Shown: positions 35,268 through 44,483 of the stretch, piece after piece
Numbering within the stretch: the stretch's first letter is position 1
Layout: each line of letters begins with the position of its first letter
Position numbers and translations under genes: made by a program
Notes under the pieces: model-generated
What the model was told of the DNA's origin: nothing
Database searches by the model: none
Seen by the model: the letters and a program-made list of their open reading frames with translations, nothing else
Assembly: GCA_029213195.1 (NCBI GenBank)
Contig: JARGNI010000017.1
Span: forward strand, 1-64,000
From: Verrucomicrobiales bacterium
GTDB lineage: Bacteria; Verrucomicrobiota; Verrucomicrobiia; Verrucomicrobiales; DEV007
Length of the DNA stretch: 64,000 nucleotides
Direction: 5' to 3'

Positions 35268-36059
35268 TTACAAAGTGGGTTGGTTGGGAAGAAGTTGAAC
35301 CTGGTCGCCAACAGCGACTTCAAGTGCGGAGGAAAGGCGGTCCTGAAGAACGGCACCGGAAATGGAATCTCGAACATCAACGACCATTGCCGAGTAGATC
35401 GGCTGGTCCTTTTGGAGAACCGCGATAGGAGTTCCGACACGAAGTCCGCTGTTTTTTCCTGCGTCGATAATGATGAGCCCGATCTCCGGATCGAGACTGA
35501 CAATTTCCGAAGGCTGCAAGTCACCGAGCATCGGGGCATCGCCCTCTTTCTCCGAGAGCGGAACCAAGGCATCGGCAGCCTTGTCGATGGCTGCCATGGC
35601 CTTTGCCTTCTTCGACTCATCGAGAGATGGGGTCGAGGCGACAAATTGAAGATACGACTCGCTGAGCTCGCGAATCACGGAGCTACGACGCTCCAACTCC
35701 TGCTCGGCGATGTCGAGATCGCGAACCGCCTTGAGCAGACGCTGCTGAAGGCTGTTCTCATCCTGGGTGAAGAGGTCGACCCCGAAAGCCTGCAGCTTGA
35801 GCTCAGTCTCTCGTGCCCCTGCGAGCTGCTCCTCGCTGACCTTGACAGCCGAGGCGAGTTTATCGACGAGAGCTTTTCGTTGCGCCTCGCTGCGAACGAG
35901 GTCTTCTCGCAACTTCTGGGTCTCTGCCTGGGACATCGCCAAGGCAGCTTTCAACTCCCTCTCCTGGATCGAATCCTGAGCAACCCCACCCGACAACCCA
36001 GCTGTCCATGTCGCGATCGCGACAAGGAGAACAGAGAAGACTGGAAGGTGACAGCTCAT
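35268..36059 (-). CDS. Unknown secreted coiled-coil protein inserted between rpsS and rplV
   Basis: No family recognised with certainty. The 263-residue product from the ATG at 36059 has a signal peptide (VFSVLLVAIATWTAGLSGG), then a long helical region (about 30-150) rich in Glu, Gln, Lys and Leu that should form coiled coil (LREDLVRSEAQRKALVDKLA). The C-terminal 80 residues look like a small beta-barrel: VSLDPEIGLIIIDAGKNSGL, then RVGTPIAVL and VAVGDQVQLLP, vaguely like MreC or FlgT C-termini. It starts 19 bp after rpsS and ends 20 bp before rplV, so it is cotranscribed with ribosomal protein genes although its product should leave the cytoplasm. This order is not that of the standard S10 operon. 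Confidence 0.85.
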   Translation of the reverse strand: MSCHLPVFSVLLVAIATWTAGLSGGVAQDSIQERELKAALAMSQAETQKLREDLVRSEAQRKALVDKLASAVKVSEEQLAGARETELKLQAFGVDLFTQDENSLQQRLLKAVRDLDIAEQELERRSSVIRELSESYLQFVASTPSLDESKKAKAMAAIDKAADALVPLSEKEGDAPMLGDLQPSEIVSLDPEIGLIIIDAGKNSGLRVGTPIAVLQKDQPIYSAMVVDVRDSISGAVLQDRLSSALEVAVGDQVQLLPNQPTL

Positions 36060-36078
36060 GAGTTCGAGAGAGAAAAGA

Positions 36079-36357
36079 TTAGGCTTTGATCTTGGGGTTG
36101 TGGCCACTGTGACCGCCGAACTTCCGAGTAGGAGAGAATTCGCCGAGCTTGTGCCCGACCATGTTCTCTGTCACGAAAACGGAGGTGAACTCTTTCCCAT
36201 TGTGAACGAGAAAGGTGTGCCCAACGAAGTCGGGAGTAATCATGGATCGACGAGACCATGTCTTGATCGGGCGCTTCTGCCCCGACTCATTCATGTTGTC
36301 GATCTTGATCAGCAACTTCTGATCAATGAAGGGTCCTTTTTTGAGTGAACGTCCCAT
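36079..36357 (-). CDS. rpsS: 30S ribosomal protein S19
   Basis: Head protein of the 30S subunit near the A site. The 92 residues start [20 protein letters not shown] and include [20 protein letters not shown] and [17 protein letters not shown]. Length is standard. It is separated from rplV by the extra secreted protein gene. Confidence 0.97.
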   Translation of the reverse strand: MGRSLKKGPFIDQKLLIKIDNMNESGQKRPIKTWSRRSMITPDFVGHTFLVHNGKEFTSVFVTENMVGHKLGEFSPTRKFGGHSGHNPKIKA

Positions 36358-36396
36358 ATCTAGTATCTGATAAAATATTCTCTACACGAGGCCCGA

Positions 36397-37245
36397 TTAG
36401 CGACGACGCTTCTTGCTCTTCCGGCGCTCGACGATAAATGCGTCGCTGCCCTTGTACTTCTGACGAGTGCGCTGACCTTTGACATGTCCCCAGGGGCTCT
36501 TGAGGTGCTGACGTCCACCACCGGACTTCGACTTGCCCTCACCACCACCGTTGGGGTGATCGACCGGGTTCATACACATACCGCGGACGGTAGGACGGAT
36601 TCCCATCCAACGAGTCCGACCCGCTTTTGCGCTGACGACCTGCTCGTGCTCGGAGTTGCCAACAATCCCGATGGTCGCATAGCACCGCGTGTGGATCTTG
36701 CGGATCTCACCAGACGGAAGCTTCACGAGAGCGTAATTGCCTTCACGGTTGGAGAGCATGCAGGACTGGCCGGCACTTCGTGCAATTTGCCCACCCTTCC
36801 CAGGAACGAGTTCCACATTGTGGATCGTAGTTCCCGTCGGGATTTCAGAAAGAGGAAGAGCACAACCTGGCTTGATCGCCGCCTTGGCTCCGGCAGAAAC
36901 CTGAGCCCCCACTTCCAGCCCCTTGGGTGCAAGAATGTAGGAACGCTGTCCGTCGGAATATTCGATCAGAGCAATCCGTGCCGTGCGGTTCGGATCATAC
37001 TCGATTGCGACAACCTTCGCAGCTTCGTCGCGACGATTCCGCTTGAAGTCGATGAGACGATACTTGCGCTTGTGACCTCCGCCACGGTGACGACAAGTGA
37101 TGCGACCACGGTTGTTCCGGCCACCCGACTTTTTCAGCGGACGACAGAGCTTCTTCTCCGGGGTGTCTTTGGTGATTTCCTCGAAATCCGGATGCAGTTT
37201 GTACCGGTTCGACGGAGTGATTGGTCTGTATGATTTCAGGCCCAT
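36397..37245 (-). CDS. rplB: 50S ribosomal protein L2
   Basis: Primary 23S rRNA-binding protein close to the peptidyl transferase centre. The 282 residues include [29 protein letters not shown]-type core around [20 protein letters not shown] and the conserved [19 protein letters not shown] with the functionally important His. Length is standard. Confidence 0.97.
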   Translation of the reverse strand: MGLKSYRPITPSNRYKLHPDFEEITKDTPEKKLCRPLKKSGGRNNRGRITCRHRGGGHKRKYRLIDFKRNRRDEAAKVVAIEYDPNRTARIALIEYSDGQRSYILAPKGLEVGAQVSAGAKAAIKPGCALPLSEIPTGTTIHNVELVPGKGGQIARSAGQSCMLSNREGNYALVKLPSGEIRKIHTRCYATIGIVGNSEHEQVVSAKAGRTRWMGIRPTVRGMCMNPVDHPNGGGEGKSKSGGGRQHLKSPWGHVKGQRTRQKYKGSDAFIVERRKSKKRRR

Positions 37246-37265
37246 GATTCCAAAAAAATTCTAGA

Positions 37266-37550
37266 TTAAACAAATTCGAGGGTTTCGCCGTCCTCGAGAC
37301 GAACAAATGCCTTCTTCCAGCGCTTCGTGCGACCGAAGTCGGCGCGACGCTCACGCTTTTTCTTTCCCTGGTAGTTTGCGGTGCGAACCGCAGCCACCTT
37401 CTTGCCAAACAACTTCTCAACGGCCTCCTTGATCTCGAGCTTGTTGGCTCGGGGATCGACCTTGAAAACATACTCGTTGTTCGTCTCGGTGAGGAGGGTC
37501 GCCTTCTCACTGAGCTGAACGGTGTCAATGATCTGAAAAATATCTTTCAT
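37266..37550 (-). CDS. rplW: 50S ribosomal protein L23
   Basis: Exit-tunnel protein that binds trigger factor and SRP. The 94 residues include VQLSEKATLLTETNNEYVFK, VDPRANKLEIKEAVEKLFGK and a basic loop RTANYQGKKKRERRADFGRT. Length is standard. Confidence 0.95.
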   Translation of the reverse strand: MKDIFQIIDTVQLSEKATLLTETNNEYVFKVDPRANKLEIKEAVEKLFGKKVAAVRTANYQGKKKRERRADFGRTKRWKKAFVRLEDGETLEFV

Positions 37551-37573
37551 TTCGTAATGCAGTCAGGTCGGAG

Positions 37574-38188
37574 TTACGCGGTACGAGCCGCAAGGATTTC
37601 GAGAGCGTCTTCGGCAACCACGATTTTCGTGTAGTGCAGAAGCTGCTCGGTATTCACTTCGTGAGCCGACATCAGGAGGATGGACTGGACATTGCGCCCG
37701 GCCCGCTTTGTCTCCTCGGAGAAGTCTTTTCCGATAACAAGGGTGCGCTTGACATCTCCTGCGAGGGAAGCGACTTCGGAAACGAACGACTTGGTCTTCC
37801 CGTCGGAAATCTCAAACCCATCGGTGGTGAGAACATCTCCACCAGCGATCCGCTCGGAGAGAGCCTTCGCAAAGGCAAGCCTCTTCGTGGCACGATTCAC
37901 CTTCTTCGAGTAGTCTCGAGGACGTGGGCCGAAAGCGACACCACCACCGCGGTGAATATTAGGAGCGTTTCCGCCCTGACGAGCACGTCCCGTTCCCTTC
38001 TGGCGAAACGGCTTCTTACCGGTCGCCGCGACTTCTCCACGAGTCTTGGTATTCGCGGAGCCCGTGCGTCGATTCGCATGCATCGCGACAACCACATCGT
38101 GGACCGCCTGGCGACCACGCGCATCGTCTTCGATGACCCCGATCTTGGCGCTCTTTGCACCCGCTATATCTAAAGTTTTTGCAGCCAT
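37574..38188 (-). CDS. rplD: 50S ribosomal protein L4
   Basis: 23S rRNA-binding protein whose loop reaches the exit tunnel; in some bacteria it also represses the S10 operon. The 204 residues include NRRTGSANTKTRGEVAATGK, the tunnel loop KPFRQKGTGRARQGG, and PRDYSKKVNRATKRLAFAKA. Length is standard. Confidence 0.97.
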   Translation of the reverse strand: MAAKTLDIAGAKSAKIGVIEDDARGRQAVHDVVVAMHANRRTGSANTKTRGEVAATGKKPFRQKGTGRARQGGNAPNIHRGGGVAFGPRPRDYSKKVNRATKRLAFAKALSERIAGGDVLTTDGFEISDGKTKSFVSEVASLAGDVKRTLVIGKDFSEETKRAGRNVQSILLMSAHEVNTEQLLHYTKIVVAEDALEILAARTA

Positions 38189-38229
38189 GAGATTTCTTTC
38201 TCTTCGTCAGTAAAATTTCCGTGAATGAC

Positions 38230-38931
38230 TTAGGACTCCGACTCGTTGGAAGCGTCTGCCTCGGCAGGAGCCTCTTTTGCTTTCAAATCCTGAACCGGTG
38301 CGTCGTGCTTGATCGCCGGACGGATCACCACGTATCCTCCCTTGGACCCAGGAACAGCTCCGCTGATGAGGATGACGTTGTCCTCCGGGCGCTTCTGAAC
38401 AATCTTCAGATTCTGAACCGTCTTACGATAGTTCCCGTGACGACCCGGCATGTTCTTGTTCTTCCAGATTCGGCCCGGATCCGTTCCGGCCCCGACACCA
38501 CCAGGACGACGGTGCATCATGTGACCGTGGGACTGCGGTTGACCCTGGAAGTTGTAACGCTTCATGACCCCCTGGAAACCTTTTCCCTTCGAGGTGCCGA
38601 TAACGTCGACCCACTGCCCCTCCTCGAACAGATCGAGACCGGGATGCTCCACTTCAGGGAGCTGGTCGTCACTGTCGAGACGGAACTCGAGAACCTTCTT
38701 TTTCGGAGATCCGCCCTGAGCCTTGACATGGCCCTGTGCGGGTCGATTCAGACGAGACTCTTTCTGCTCGTCGTAACCGACCTGGACCGCCGTGTAGCCG
38801 TCCTTCTCCGATGTTTTCTTCTGCAGGAATACGTTGTCGCTGACATCGATTACCGTCACAGCAATCGCTTCGCCATCTTCATTGAAGACGCGTGTCATTC
38901 CTACTTTCTTACCAATCAATCCGATGCTCAT
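38230..38931 (-). CDS. rplC: 50S ribosomal protein L3
   Basis: 23S rRNA-binding protein needed to start 50S assembly. The 233 residues start MSIGLIGKKVGMTRVFNEDG and include GTSKGKGFQGVMKRYNFQGQ, SHGHMMHRRPGGVGAGTDPG and RIWKNKNMPGRHGNYRKTVQ. A 20-residue acidic tail (KEAPAEADASNESES) extends the usual C-terminus. A reasonable AAGGA Shine-Dalgarno precedes the ATG. Confidence 0.97.
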   Translation of the reverse strand: MSIGLIGKKVGMTRVFNEDGEAIAVTVIDVSDNVFLQKKTSEKDGYTAVQVGYDEQKESRLNRPAQGHVKAQGGSPKKKVLEFRLDSDDQLPEVEHPGLDLFEEGQWVDVIGTSKGKGFQGVMKRYNFQGQPQSHGHMMHRRPGGVGAGTDPGRIWKNKNMPGRHGNYRKTVQNLKIVQKRPEDNVILISGAVPGSKGGYVVIRPAIKHDAPVQDLKAKEAPAEADASNESES

Positions 38932-38976
38932 TGCGCTCGTCCTTGCTTGAAATGTTTAATGAACCAGAGGGTTCTT

Positions 38977-39285
38977 CTAGATTTTGATCGTGATGTCGAC
39001 TCCAGCGGGGAGATTCAACTTCTTCAACTCATCGACCGTCCGAGCCGTAGGCTCCACGATGTCGAGAAGGCGCTTGTGAGTCCGGATCTCGAACTGCTCG
39101 GCAGACTTCTTGTTCACGTGAGGAGAACGGTTCACACTGAATTTCTCAATGCGGGTCGGCAATGGAATCGGGCCAGAAACCCGGGCTCCAGTTCTTTTGG
39201 CGGTCTCTACGATATCGACGGTCGACTTATCGAGAAGTCGAGAGTCATAGGCTCGTAGCCGAATTCGAATGCTTTGTCCCTGCAT
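38977..39285 (-). CDS. rpsJ: 30S ribosomal protein S10
   Basis: Head protein of the 30S subunit, also NusE in transcription antitermination complexes. The 102 residues include [40 protein letters not shown] and [20 protein letters not shown]. Length is standard. It follows fusA by 58 bp. Confidence 0.97.
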   Translation of the reverse strand: MQGQSIRIRLRAYDSRLLDKSTVDIVETAKRTGARVSGPIPLPTRIEKFSVNRSPHVNKKSAEQFEIRTHKRLLDIVEPTARTVDELKKLNLPAGVDITIKI

Positions 39286-39343
39286 GTCAGTTATTCCTGG
39301 TAAAGGTTAGATTCGTTTCACGTAAAAAGGTTAAGGTCGCAGC

Positions 39344-41488
39344 CTATACATACTGCTCTGTCATTTGCTGCACGATCGCAGCGGGTACTTCTTCAAACTG
39401 GAGAGGCTCCATCGAAAAACTCGCCCGCCCCTTGGAGAGGCTGCGCATATCCGTGGCATAGCCAAACATCTCGGCGAGAGGAACCTCGGCGCGAATCTGG
39501 CTGAGACCATTCCGCGAGTCGATCTCGGCGATCTTTCCACGGCGTCGATTCAAGTCGCCGATCAGATCTCCCTGGTATTCATCTGGAACATCCACATTCA
39601 CCAGCATGACCGGCTCCAGGAGAATCGAGTCAGCTTCCTCAAAGGCATGACGCATCGCGAGGATGGCCGCAATCTTGAAAGCCTGCTCGTTGGAATCCAC
39701 ATCGTGACTGGATCCCCCGACAAGGTCGACATGAAGATCCACCACGGGATACCCCATGATCACTCCGTTGGTCAGAGACTCACGAATACCAGTTTCACAA
39801 GCATTGAAAAACTCCTTGGGAATCTCGCCGCCGACAATCCGGTTGTTGAAAGTAAATCCACTTCCGCGCTTGGTGGGCTCCACCTTGAGAATAACGTGAC
39901 CATACTGGCCCTTTCCACCCGTCTGCTTGATGAGCTTGTGCTCACCCGAAGCACTCTTGGTGATGGCTTCGCGATACGCAATCTGGGGCTTACCCGCATT
40001 GGTCCGAACGTTGTATTCCGCTTCGAGCCGGGACTGGATAATCTCCAGGTGCAATTCGCCCATTCCCGCGATAATCGTCTGCCCGGTCTCTTCATCCGAA
40101 GAAACCACGAACGTAGGATCCTCTTCGGCCAGTCGGCTTAGCGCTTCCGCAAGCTTGTCCGAATCCGCAGTCGTCTTTGGCTCGACGGCCATCGAAATCA
40201 CTGGATCAGGAAACGCCGGTGGCTCGAGCATGATGTCGAACTTGTCGGAATGAATCGTATCACCGGTCCGAACATTCTTCGGTCCAACGATCGCAGCGAT
40301 ATCGCCTGCATAACAGGTGTCGATATCCTTGTGATCGTTGGACTGAATTTGAATCAGTCGACCAATCCGCTCCTTGCGTCCGGTTCGAGAGTTCCAGACT
40401 TGATCCCCTTTGGAGACCATCCCGGAGTAGACGCGAATGAAAACGAGCTTCCCGACATACTTGTCGGACCAGAGCTTGAATGCCAGCGCACAGAACTTCC
40501 CATTGTCATCCGCCGGCGCCTCGACCACGACGGACTCGTCATCGATCTCGGTTCCCTGGGCCGGCACGACCTCAAGTGGACTCGGGAGATAATCAACGAC
40601 CGCATCGAGAAGGAACTGAACCCCCTTGTTCTTGAAAGCAGAGCCACCTACAACCGGAACAATCGCATTCGCAATGGTGGCACGACGAAGCGCCGCCTTG
40701 ATGTCCGCTTGGGAAATCTCTCCCTCATCGAGGTAGAGAAGGCCAAAATCTTCATCCGCATCAGCAAGCGCTTCGATAAGAGCCTCGCGGGCTTCCGCCG
40801 CCACAGCAGCCTGCTCCTCCGTCAACTCAGCCACCTCATAAGTCGAACCGAGCAAGTCATCATCGGAGTAGATAACCGCCTTCTGATTGATGACATCAAT
40901 CTGTCCTTTCAATTCCTCTTCCGAACCGATCGGGATCAGGATAGGAAAGGCATTTGCACCGAGCTTCTCTCGAACATCTTCGATGACAGCATCGAAGTTC
41001 GCACCGACCCGGTCCATCTTGTTCACGAATACGATCCGCGGAACATGGTATTTATTGGCCTGACGCCAAACCGTTTCTGACTGGGGCTGCACTCCGGCGA
41101 CTCCGCAAAAGACCACCACCGCGCCATCCAGCACCCGCAGGGAACGCTCCACCTCGGCGGTAAAGTCGACGTGACCCGGAGTATCGATGATATTGATGCG
41201 CTGCTTCTCAGTCTGGAAGCTCTTGTAGACGCCCTCCTCCTCGACCTGGAGCCAGTCACAGGTCACCGCGGCAGAAGTAATCGTAATTCCCCGAGCGCGC
41301 TCCTGCTCCATCCAGTCCGTGGTGGCCTGGCCGTCATGAACTTCACCGATACGGTGAATCATCCCGGTGTAGAACAGGATTCGCTCCGTCAGCGTGGTCT
41401 TTCCCGCATCGATGTGGGCCGCAATCCCGATGTTACGAGTCCGCTCAAGCGGAAACGCACGATCAGGCGAATTGGGACCAGCACTCAT
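39344..41488 (-). CDS. fusA: Translation elongation factor G
   Basis: GTPase that drives ribosome translocation and, with RRF, recycling. From the ATG at 41488 it has 714 residues. GTPase motifs are AHIDAGKTT (G1), RGITITSAA (G2), [12 protein letters not shown] (G3), NKMDRVGA (G4) and the later domains include GMGELHLEI and the domain IV loop. A TTG-started frame reaches 13 codons further upstream, to within 5 bp of rpsG, but the ATG is preferred. tuf does not follow. Confidence 0.97.
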   Translation of the reverse strand: MSAGPNSPDRAFPLERTRNIGIAAHIDAGKTTLTERILFYTGMIHRIGEVHDGQATTDWMEQERARGITITSAAVTCDWLQVEEEGVYKSFQTEKQRINIIDTPGHVDFTAEVERSLRVLDGAVVVFCGVAGVQPQSETVWRQANKYHVPRIVFVNKMDRVGANFDAVIEDVREKLGANAFPILIPIGSEEELKGQIDVINQKAVIYSDDDLLGSTYEVAELTEEQAAVAAEAREALIEALADADEDFGLLYLDEGEISQADIKAALRRATIANAIVPVVGGSAFKNKGVQFLLDAVVDYLPSPLEVVPAQGTEIDDESVVVEAPADDNGKFCALAFKLWSDKYVGKLVFIRVYSGMVSKGDQVWNSRTGRKERIGRLIQIQSNDHKDIDTCYAGDIAAIVGPKNVRTGDTIHSDKFDIMLEPPAFPDPVISMAVEPKTTADSDKLAEALSRLAEEDPTFVVSSDEETGQTIIAGMGELHLEIIQSRLEAEYNVRTNAGKPQIAYREAITKSASGEHKLIKQTGGKGQYGHVILKVEPTKRGSGFTFNNRIVGGEIPKEFFNACETGIRESLTNGVIMGYPVVDLHVDLVGGSSHDVDSNEQAFKIAAILAMRHAFEEADSILLEPVMLVNVDVPDEYQGDLIGDLNRRRGKIAEIDSRNGLSQIRAEVPLAEMFGYATDMRSLSKGRASFSMEPLQFEEVPAAIVQQMTEQYV

Positions 41489-41532
41489 CGGAGTCAGGGG
41501 AAGAACCGTCTGTAGGGAAGCCGACAAATCAA

Positions 41533-42006
41533 TTACCAGCGGAAGTGAGCAAAGGCACGGTTGGCCTGAGCCATCTTGTGGGTTTCATCCCGCTTCCGGA
41601 TCACGACACCCTGATTGGTGCTCGCATCCTTGATCTCGTTGGCCAGAGCCACGTGCATCGGAGTGCCACGCTTGCTGCGTGCAGCATTCACGATCCAGCG
41701 CATGGCCAGCGACTCCTGACGCTCAATCGAAACTTCGAGGGGCACCTGGTAGGTAGCACCACCGACTCGGCGGCTTTTCACCTCGACACGCGGCTTGGCG
41801 TTTTCGATGGCACGATTCAGAACCTCCACAGGATCGACGGACTCGCCTCCTTCATTGGCACGATCAATCGCGGCGTAGACAATCCGCTCGGCAAGCGCAC
41901 GCTTGCCCTGATTCATGACCTTGGAGACCAGCTTCGCGACCAGCGGGCTGTCGTAGCGGGCATCACGCCGCTCGGGCTTGGTATAGACTCTCTTTCTTCG
42001 GGACAT
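41533..42006 (-). CDS. rpsG: 30S ribosomal protein S7
   Basis: Primary 16S rRNA-binding protein of the 30S head. The 157 residues start [20 protein letters not shown] and include [40 protein letters not shown] and [14 protein letters not shown] at the end. Length is standard. No Shine-Dalgarno is evident before the ATG. Confidence 0.97.
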   Translation of the reverse strand: MSRRKRVYTKPERRDARYDSPLVAKLVSKVMNQGKRALAERIVYAAIDRANEGGESVDPVEVLNRAIENAKPRVEVKSRRVGGATYQVPLEVSIERQESLAMRWIVNAARSKRGTPMHVALANEIKDASTNQGVVIRKRDETHKMAQANRAFAHFRW

Positions 42007-42075
42007 AGGATTATTTCAGTCTGTTGCTAAAACATTCGTATCGCCGGAGAAATGAACTGAGAAAACCTCAGATCA

Positions 42076-42450
42076 TCACCCCTTCGGTCGTTTGGCTCCG
42101 TATTTGGAACGAGCCTGCTTACGACCGTCGACACCCAGCGTGTCCAACGCACCACGAACAACGTGGTAACGAACACCTGGCAAATCTTTCACTCGACCAC
42201 CACGAACCAGGACAATGGAGTGCTCCTGGAGATTGTGGCCTTCACCGCCGATGTAGGCGATCACTTCCTGACCATTGGTCAGCCTCACTTTGGCAACCTT
42301 ACGAAGAGCGGAGTTCGGCTTCTTCGGAGTCCGCGTATAAACCTGGAGACAAACGCCCCGGCGTTGCGGGCATTCATCGAGGGCTGGGGACTTGGACTTG
42401 ACGACCTTGTCCTTTCTTCCTTTGCGAACGAGTTGGTTGGTAGTGGGCAT
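42076..42450 (-). CDS. rpsL: 30S ribosomal protein S12
   Basis: Decoding-centre protein and classical streptomycin target. From the ATG at 42450 it has 124 residues, the standard length: [60 protein letters not shown] and [16 protein letters not shown]. The lysines equivalent to K43 and K88 are present, so the sequence is of the streptomycin-sensitive type. It is the first gene of the long cluster. rpoB and rpoC are not upstream; the next gene is on the other strand. Confidence 0.97.
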   Translation of the reverse strand: MPTTNQLVRKGRKDKVVKSKSPALDECPQRRGVCLQVYTRTPKKPNSALRKVAKVRLTNGQEVIAYIGGEGHNLQEHSIVLVRGGRVKDLPGVRYHVVRGALDTLGVDGRKQARSKYGAKRPKG

Positions 42451-42838
42451 AACGTTTCCGTCAGTAGTAAAAATTCTCGGTGGGGGGGACCAGTACACGA
42501 GCCTCACGTTGAAGTGAATCTCGGACCAGCGACCTCATTGCCAGCCGAGCACCGATGCTGGACGAGGGGCGGGGAATATAGACGGTCATGACAGCCCCGC
42601 AACCGGTTTTCCCGCATTTTTTTAGGAATTCAAAAAAGCGACATCCGACCAGAAAACAATCACTCTCGGAATTCTGAAAAATACAGGCAACTTGCTGAGT
42701 AAATCAGAAAACGTCATCAACTTCTCAAAAACCGTGGTTCAGTAGGAAAAATTTGAGAGAATAGACTCCCTGCTACAATTCCGTTACCGGCCAATCAGGC
42801 AGGTCTGGACAACTCCCCTTCTCAAGAAGCAGTTCCAT
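42451..42838. other. 388-bp divergent intergenic region upstream of rpsL
   Basis: No gene is supported here. On the minus strand it holds a good promoter (42575-42602) and about 118 bases of rpsL leader. The leader can fold a CCAGC/GCTGG hairpin just after the expected start of transcription. A 25-codon frame starting MRSLVRDSL and ending before rpsL is possible but unsupported. The rest, towards the hydrolase gene, is AT-rich and should hold that gene's promoter. Confidence 0.7.
42575..42602 (-). promoter_or_regulatory. Promoter of the rpsL ribosomal protein cluster
   Basis: Minus strand reads TTGCGG (42597-42602), a 16-base spacer, then TATATT (42575-42580), followed by a GC-rich start region CCCCGCCCC. 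This fits a sigma-70-type housekeeping promoter with the GC-rich discriminator often seen at growth-regulated genes. Transcription should begin near 42568. Confidence 0.7.
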
Positions 42839-44335
42839 ATGAACAAAGACAAATGGCTCCCGATCCTGAAGAAGGTGTTGAAGATCCTTGCGATTTCCAG
42901 CTGCGGCACCTTGCTCGTGGCCCTGGGGGCCGGAATTCTCCTTCTCAATCAGAAACCGGACTTGAGCGTCTGGCACAAAAGCCACCTCGACGAGGAATTC
43001 ACGGCACGCAGTTTGAAAGGTCGGAATCCGGTCGACACTTTCGGAGACTATCTCGCCCTCGAGGATCGACTCTTCCAGCAGCTCGAAAAGAAAATCTATG
43101 ATCAAATCGAACCGGAAGAGAAAACAGTATTGAATCGGTTCCATAGGGGAAGTCTCTCCGACCCCGGCCGTTGGCCAACCAATTGGAACCGTAGCTTCGA
43201 GTGGGAGCCCAGGTCGCCCACAGCAGGAGGGCCTCGAGGCTCCGTCCTCCTCATTCATGGCCTTTCCGATTCGCCCTACAGCCTTCGCACCCTCGGCAAG
43301 CGGCTCCAGGAGGAGGGCTACCACGTCCTCGGGCTGCGGGTCCCCGGACACGGGACGGCTCCTTCCGGTTTGGCACGCACAAAGTGGCAGGATATGGCAG
43401 CGGCGGTAGAATTGGCGGTAGAACATCTTGCGACCCAGGGAGAAGGAAAACCTCTGCATGTCATCGGCTATTCGAATGGAGGGGCCCTTGCCGTGCACTA
43501 TGCACTGACTTCTTTGGAAAAGACTGACCTCCCCCGGATCGACCGCATCGTCCTGGTTTCGCCGGAAATCGGGATCACTCCTGCGGCAGCTTTTGCGATC
43601 TGGCAGAAGCGAATCGGATGGCTCCTCGGACTCAAGAAACTGGCCTGGAACGATGTGCACCTCGAATACGATCCCTTCAAATACAACTCTTTCCCGGTGA
43701 ATGCCGGTGACCTGGCCCACCGGCTGACGGCCGTCAATCGCGGCAAGATTCGAAAACTCAGTTCTCAAGGGAAGCTGGTCGACTTCCCCCCGGTCCTGGC
43801 TTTTCAATCCGAGGTCGACGCGACGGTTTCGGCGACGGCCCTGGTCACGGATCTCTTCGCGCTTCTCCCCGAAAACGAACACGAGCTCATTGCCTTCGGC
43901 CTCAACCGGGAAGCCAACATCGAGACCCTGTTCCAGAAAGGCCATATCGATCAGTTGCCAGCTCTGCGCGATGATCCTGAGAGAAGCTACACGCTGAGCG
44001 TGATCACCAACGTCGAAGAAACCGACCGTGCCGTTCTCCTTCGGAGCTGGCCTCCGCGTGAATCAGAACCGGTCAGCCGCGATCTGGGGCTGAGCTGGCC
44101 CGACGAGATCTACTCCCTGTCCCATGTCGCCCTCCCCTTTCCGGAAACTGATCCCATTTACGGCGGACCGGCGGCAAAGCTCAGCCCGGGCATTCACTTG
44201 GGGAATATCTCGATGCGGGGCGAGAAAGGGGTCCTTCGAGTCTCGTCTCAGCAGATGTTGCGCCTGAGATGGAACCCCTTTTACTCGTTCCTGGAGAACC
44301 GGACCCTCGAACACCTCTTACCAAACCGACCGTAG
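42839..44335 (+). CDS. Membrane-anchored alpha/beta hydrolase
   Basis: A 498-residue protein with an N-terminal membrane anchor (LAISSCGTLLVALGAGILLL). The hydrolase fold shows the oxyanion strand VLLIHGLSDSPYSL, the cap region LGLRVPGHGTAPSG and the nucleophile elbow IGYSNGGALAVHYAL with catalytic Ser. A plausible acid is in AFQSEVDATV, and the His may be in SLSHVALPFP. The family includes lysophospholipases and monoacylglycerol lipases; the substrate is unknown. Its TAG stop codon shares its three bases with the 3' end of a tRNA gene on the other strand. Confidence 0.85.
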   Translation: MNKDKWLPILKKVLKILAISSCGTLLVALGAGILLLNQKPDLSVWHKSHLDEEFTARSLKGRNPVDTFGDYLALEDRLFQQLEKKIYDQIEPEEKTVLNRFHRGSLSDPGRWPTNWNRSFEWEPRSPTAGGPRGSVLLIHGLSDSPYSLRTLGKRLQEEGYHVLGLRVPGHGTAPSGLARTKWQDMAAAVELAVEHLATQGEGKPLHVIGYSNGGALAVHYALTSLEKTDLPRIDRIVLVSPEIGITPAAAFAIWQKRIGWLLGLKKLAWNDVHLEYDPFKYNSFPVNAGDLAHRLTAVNRGKIRKLSSQGKLVDFPPVLAFQSEVDATVSATALVTDLFALLPENEHELIAFGLNREANIETLFQKGHIDQLPALRDDPERSYTLSVITNVEETDRAVLLRSWPPRESEPVSRDLGLSWPDEIYSLSHVALPFPETDPIYGGPAAKLSPGIHLGNISMRGEKGVLRVSSQQMLRLRWNPFYSFLENRTLEHLLPNRP

Positions 44336-44404
44336 CAGGAGGGAGATTTGAACTCCCGACCTTAGGCTTATGAGTCCTCTGCTCTACCCCTGAGCTATCC
44401 TGCC
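44333..44404 (-). tRNA. tRNA with CAU anticodon, probably elongator tRNA-Met
   Basis: The minus strand folds as acceptor GGCAGGA/TCCTGCT, D-arm GCTC-AGGGGTA-GAGC, anticodon loop CTCATAA with CAU, and T-arm GGGAG-TTCAAAT-CTCCC, with A as discriminator base. CCA is not encoded. The anticodon stem keeps three good pairs with mismatches at both ends. CAU can also belong to the lysidine-modified isoleucine tRNA, so the identity needs a covariance model. The 3' end overlaps the stop codon of the hydrolase gene. Confidence 0.88.
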
Positions 44405-44437
44405 ATCGGTTTGGCGCACCGGGAGGCGCGCGGTCGG

Positions 44438-44466
44438 TAAGAAACTTTTTTCCGGGGAAAAGTCAA
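44438..44466 (-). promoter_or_regulatory. Possible tRNA promoter
   Basis: TTGACT at 44461-44466 is followed after 17 bases by TTCTTA (44438-44443) and then a GC-rich stretch before the tRNA. The -35 is good and the -10 poor, so this is only a suggestion. Confidence 0.3.
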
Positions 44467-44483
44467 GGACTCGAATCCTGAAT

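Noticed and set aside
42473-42590. Short upstream frames before rpsL that could encode a leader peptide
   Set aside because: The longer one overlaps the promoter; the shorter one has no Shine-Dalgarno and no repeated codons of a known attenuator.
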